Shown here: one piece after another, positions 61,961 through 64,000 of the stretch
How the letters are laid out: the number at the start of each line of letters is the position of its first letter
Numbering within the stretch: the first letter of the stretch is position 1
Source of the DNA: Zea mays
Lineage: Eukaryota > Streptophyta > Magnoliopsida > Poales > Poaceae
Length of the DNA: 64,000 nucleotides
Direction of reading: 5' to 3'
NCBI RefSeq assembly: GCF_902167145.1
Contig: NW_023366917.1
Span: 1 to 64,000 of the forward strand
Position numbers and translations under genes: made by a program
The notes under the pieces: model-generated
Database searches by the model: none
The model's input: the letters and a program-made list of their open reading frames with translations, nothing else
Told to the model about the DNA's origin: nothing

Positions 61961-64000
61961 GGATTTTTGGTGGAGACCATTTCTTGGTCTAAAATCCGTA
62001 GGTCTTAGCCTCTAGTATTATTGAAAATGGTCGCTCATGGCTATTTTCATAAAAAATGGGGGTTGTGTGGCCATTTATCATCACCTAGAGGCTCATAAAC
62101 CTCACCCCACATATGTTTCCTTGCCATAGATCACATTCTTGGATTTCTGGTGGAGACCATTTCTTGGTTAAAAACTCGTACGTGTTAGCCTTCGGTATTA
62201 TTGAAAATGGTCGTTCATGGCTATTTCCGGCAAAATGGGGGTTGTGTGGCCATTCATTATCGACCAGAGGCTCGTACACCTCACCCCACATATGTTTCCT
62301 TGCCATAGATCACATTCTTGGATTTCTGGTGGAGACCATTTCTTGGTCAAAAATCCGTACGTGTTAGCCTTTGGTATTTTTGAAAATGGTCATTCATGGC
62401 TATTTTCGACGAAAATGGGGGTTGTGTGGCCATTGATCTTCGACCAGAGGCACATACACCTCACTACACATGTTTCCTTGCCATAGATCACATTCTTGGA
62501 TTTATGGTGGAGACCATTTCTTGGTCAAAAATCCGTAGGTGTTAGCCTTCAGTGTCATTGAAAATGGTCGTTCATGGCTATTTTCGACAAAAATTAGGGT
62601 TGTGTGGCCATTGATCGTCGACCAGAGGCTCATACACCTCACCCCACATATGTTTCCTTGCCATAGATCACATTCTTGGATTTCTGGTGGAGACCATTTT
62701 TTGGTCAAAAATCCGTAGGTGTTAGCCTTCGGTATTATTGAAAATGGTCGTTCATGGCTATTTTCGACAAAAATGGGGGTTGTGTGGCCATTGATCATCG
62801 ACCAGACGCTCATACACCTCACCCCACATATGTTTCCTTGCCATAGATCACATTCTTGGATTTCTGGTGGAGACCATTTCTTGGTCTAAAATCCGTAGGT
62901 GTTATCCTCTAGTATTATTGAAAATGGTCGCTCATGGCTATTTTCAAGGTCGCTCATGGCTATTTTCATAAAAAATGGGGGTTGTGTGGCCATTTATCAT
63001 TGACTAGAGGCTCATAAACCTCACCCCACATATGTTTCCTTGCCATAGATTACATTCTTGGATTTCTGGTGGAAACCATTTCTTGGTTAAAAACTCGTAC
63101 GTGTTAGCCTTCGGTATTATTGAAAATGGTCATTCATGGCTATTTTCGGCAAAATGGGGGTTGTGTGGCCATTGATCATCAACCAGAGGCTCGTACACCT
63201 CACCCCACATATGTTTCCTTGCCATAGATCACATTCTTGGATTTTTGGTGGAGACCATTTCTTGGTCAAAAACTCGTACGTGTTAGCCTTCGGTATTATT
63301 GAAAATGGTCGTTCATGGCTATTTTCGGCAAAATGGAGGTTCTGTGGCCATTGATCATCGACCAAAGGATCGTACACCTCACCCCACATATGTTTCCTTT
63401 CCATAGATCACATTCTTGGATTTCTGGTGGAGACCATTTCTTGGTCAAAAATCCGTAGGTGTTAGCCTTCGGTATTATTGTAAATGGTCATTCATGGCTA
63501 TTTTCGACAAAAATGGGGGTTGTGTGGCCATTGATCATCGACCAGACGCTCATACACCTCACCCCACATATGTTTCCTTGCCATAGATCACATTCTTGGA
63601 TTTCTGGTGGAGACCATTTCTTGGTCAAAAATCCGTAGGTGTTAGCCTTCGGTATTATTGAAAATGGTCGTTCATGGCTATTTTCGACAAAAATGGGGGT
63701 TGTGTGGCCATTGATCATCGACCAGAGGCTCATACACCTCACCCCACATATGTTTCCTTGCCATAGATCACATTCTTGGATTTCTGGTGGAGACCATTTC
63801 TTGGTCAAAAATCCGTAGGTGTTAGCCTTCGGTATTATTGAAAATGGTCGTTCATGGCTATTTTCGACAAAAATGGGGGTTGTGTGGCCATTGATCATCG
63901 ACCAGACGCTCATACACCTCACCCCACATATGTTTCCTTGTCATAGATCACATTCTTGGATTTCTGGTGGAGACCATTTCTTGGTCTAAAATCCATAGGT

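Larger units (their letters stand above)
45257..64000 (+). repeat. Knob 180-bp satellite array, block D (+ orientation), to the window end
   Basis: About 104 units in the same orientation as blocks A and C, with no further insertion and no orientation switch. Small irregularities are a 10-bp loss near 45359, a deletion near 49181 that creates an AAGCTT site, and a 2-bp loss near 62469. The 202-bp variant recurs, for example near 45570, 47030, 48131, 49052, 52707, 55445, 59285 and 62946. The array runs off the end of the window. Confidence 0.95.

Noticed and set aside
45372..63922. Similar open frames in the right satellite block
   Set aside because: Same reason; the frames change length wherever a unit has a one-base indel, with no sign of selection on coding.
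1..64000. CRISPR array
   Set aside because: The repeats are contiguous 180-bp satellite units without unique spacers, next to plant retrotransposons.

Overview
The window is plant heterochromatin, almost certainly from maize (Zea mays) or a close relative (teosinte, Tripsacum). About 45 kb of the 64 kb is a nearly gap-free tandem array of a ~180-bp satellite that I recognise as the maize knob repeat (K180). One nested retrotransposon block of about 19 kb interrupts it. I see no ordinary host gene, no tRNA or rRNA gene and nothing prokaryotic. The many short open frames in the satellite come from a repeat that happens to lack stops in some frames.

Layout: (1) 1-14729, K180 units in one orientation (called + here). 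(2) 14730-24085, K180 units in the opposite orientation. (3) 24086-26279, K180 in + orientation again. (4) 26280-45251, a Ty1/copia element of the Sirevirus (Opie/Ji/Giepum-like) type on the minus strand, with LTRs of 1332 and 1316 bp, a perfect 5-bp target duplication (TTATC), a tRNA-iMet primer site and a polypurine tract. Its gag and pol are decayed, with two nonsense codons and two frameshifts. (5) 34097-43603, inside the copia gag, a Ty3/gypsy element of the Tat lineage, also on the minus strand, with two 585-bp LTRs that differ at one position and a perfect GACGC target duplication. (6) 45252-64000, K180 in + orientation to the window end.

The gypsy element is the most interesting part. 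It has an uninterrupted 1317-codon pol (protease, RT, RNase H, a second archaeal-type RNase H, integrase) that starts only 44 bp inside its LTR, so gag is missing. On the opposite strand it carries a separate gene with its own TATA box, three exons and two short GT-AG introns (predicted 913 aa, resembling the 'putative gypsy type transposon' domain family). Between the two genes lies a 60-bp tandem repeat whose copies each contain a small hairpin, with paired compensatory changes between alternating copies.

The order of events can be read directly: the knob array existed first, the Sirevirus inserted into one K180 unit, and the Tat element later inserted into the Sirevirus gag. The LTR pairs agree (about 11 substitutions in ~1.3 kb for the outer element, 1 in 585 bp for the inner). 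The satellite itself shows two orientation switches and at least six blocks of recent segmental duplication (periods near 0.92, 1.08, 1.10, 1.28, 2.74, 3.28 and 3.84 kb), the pattern expected from unequal exchange. Family assignments rest on recognised motifs and memory of the families, not on a database search.
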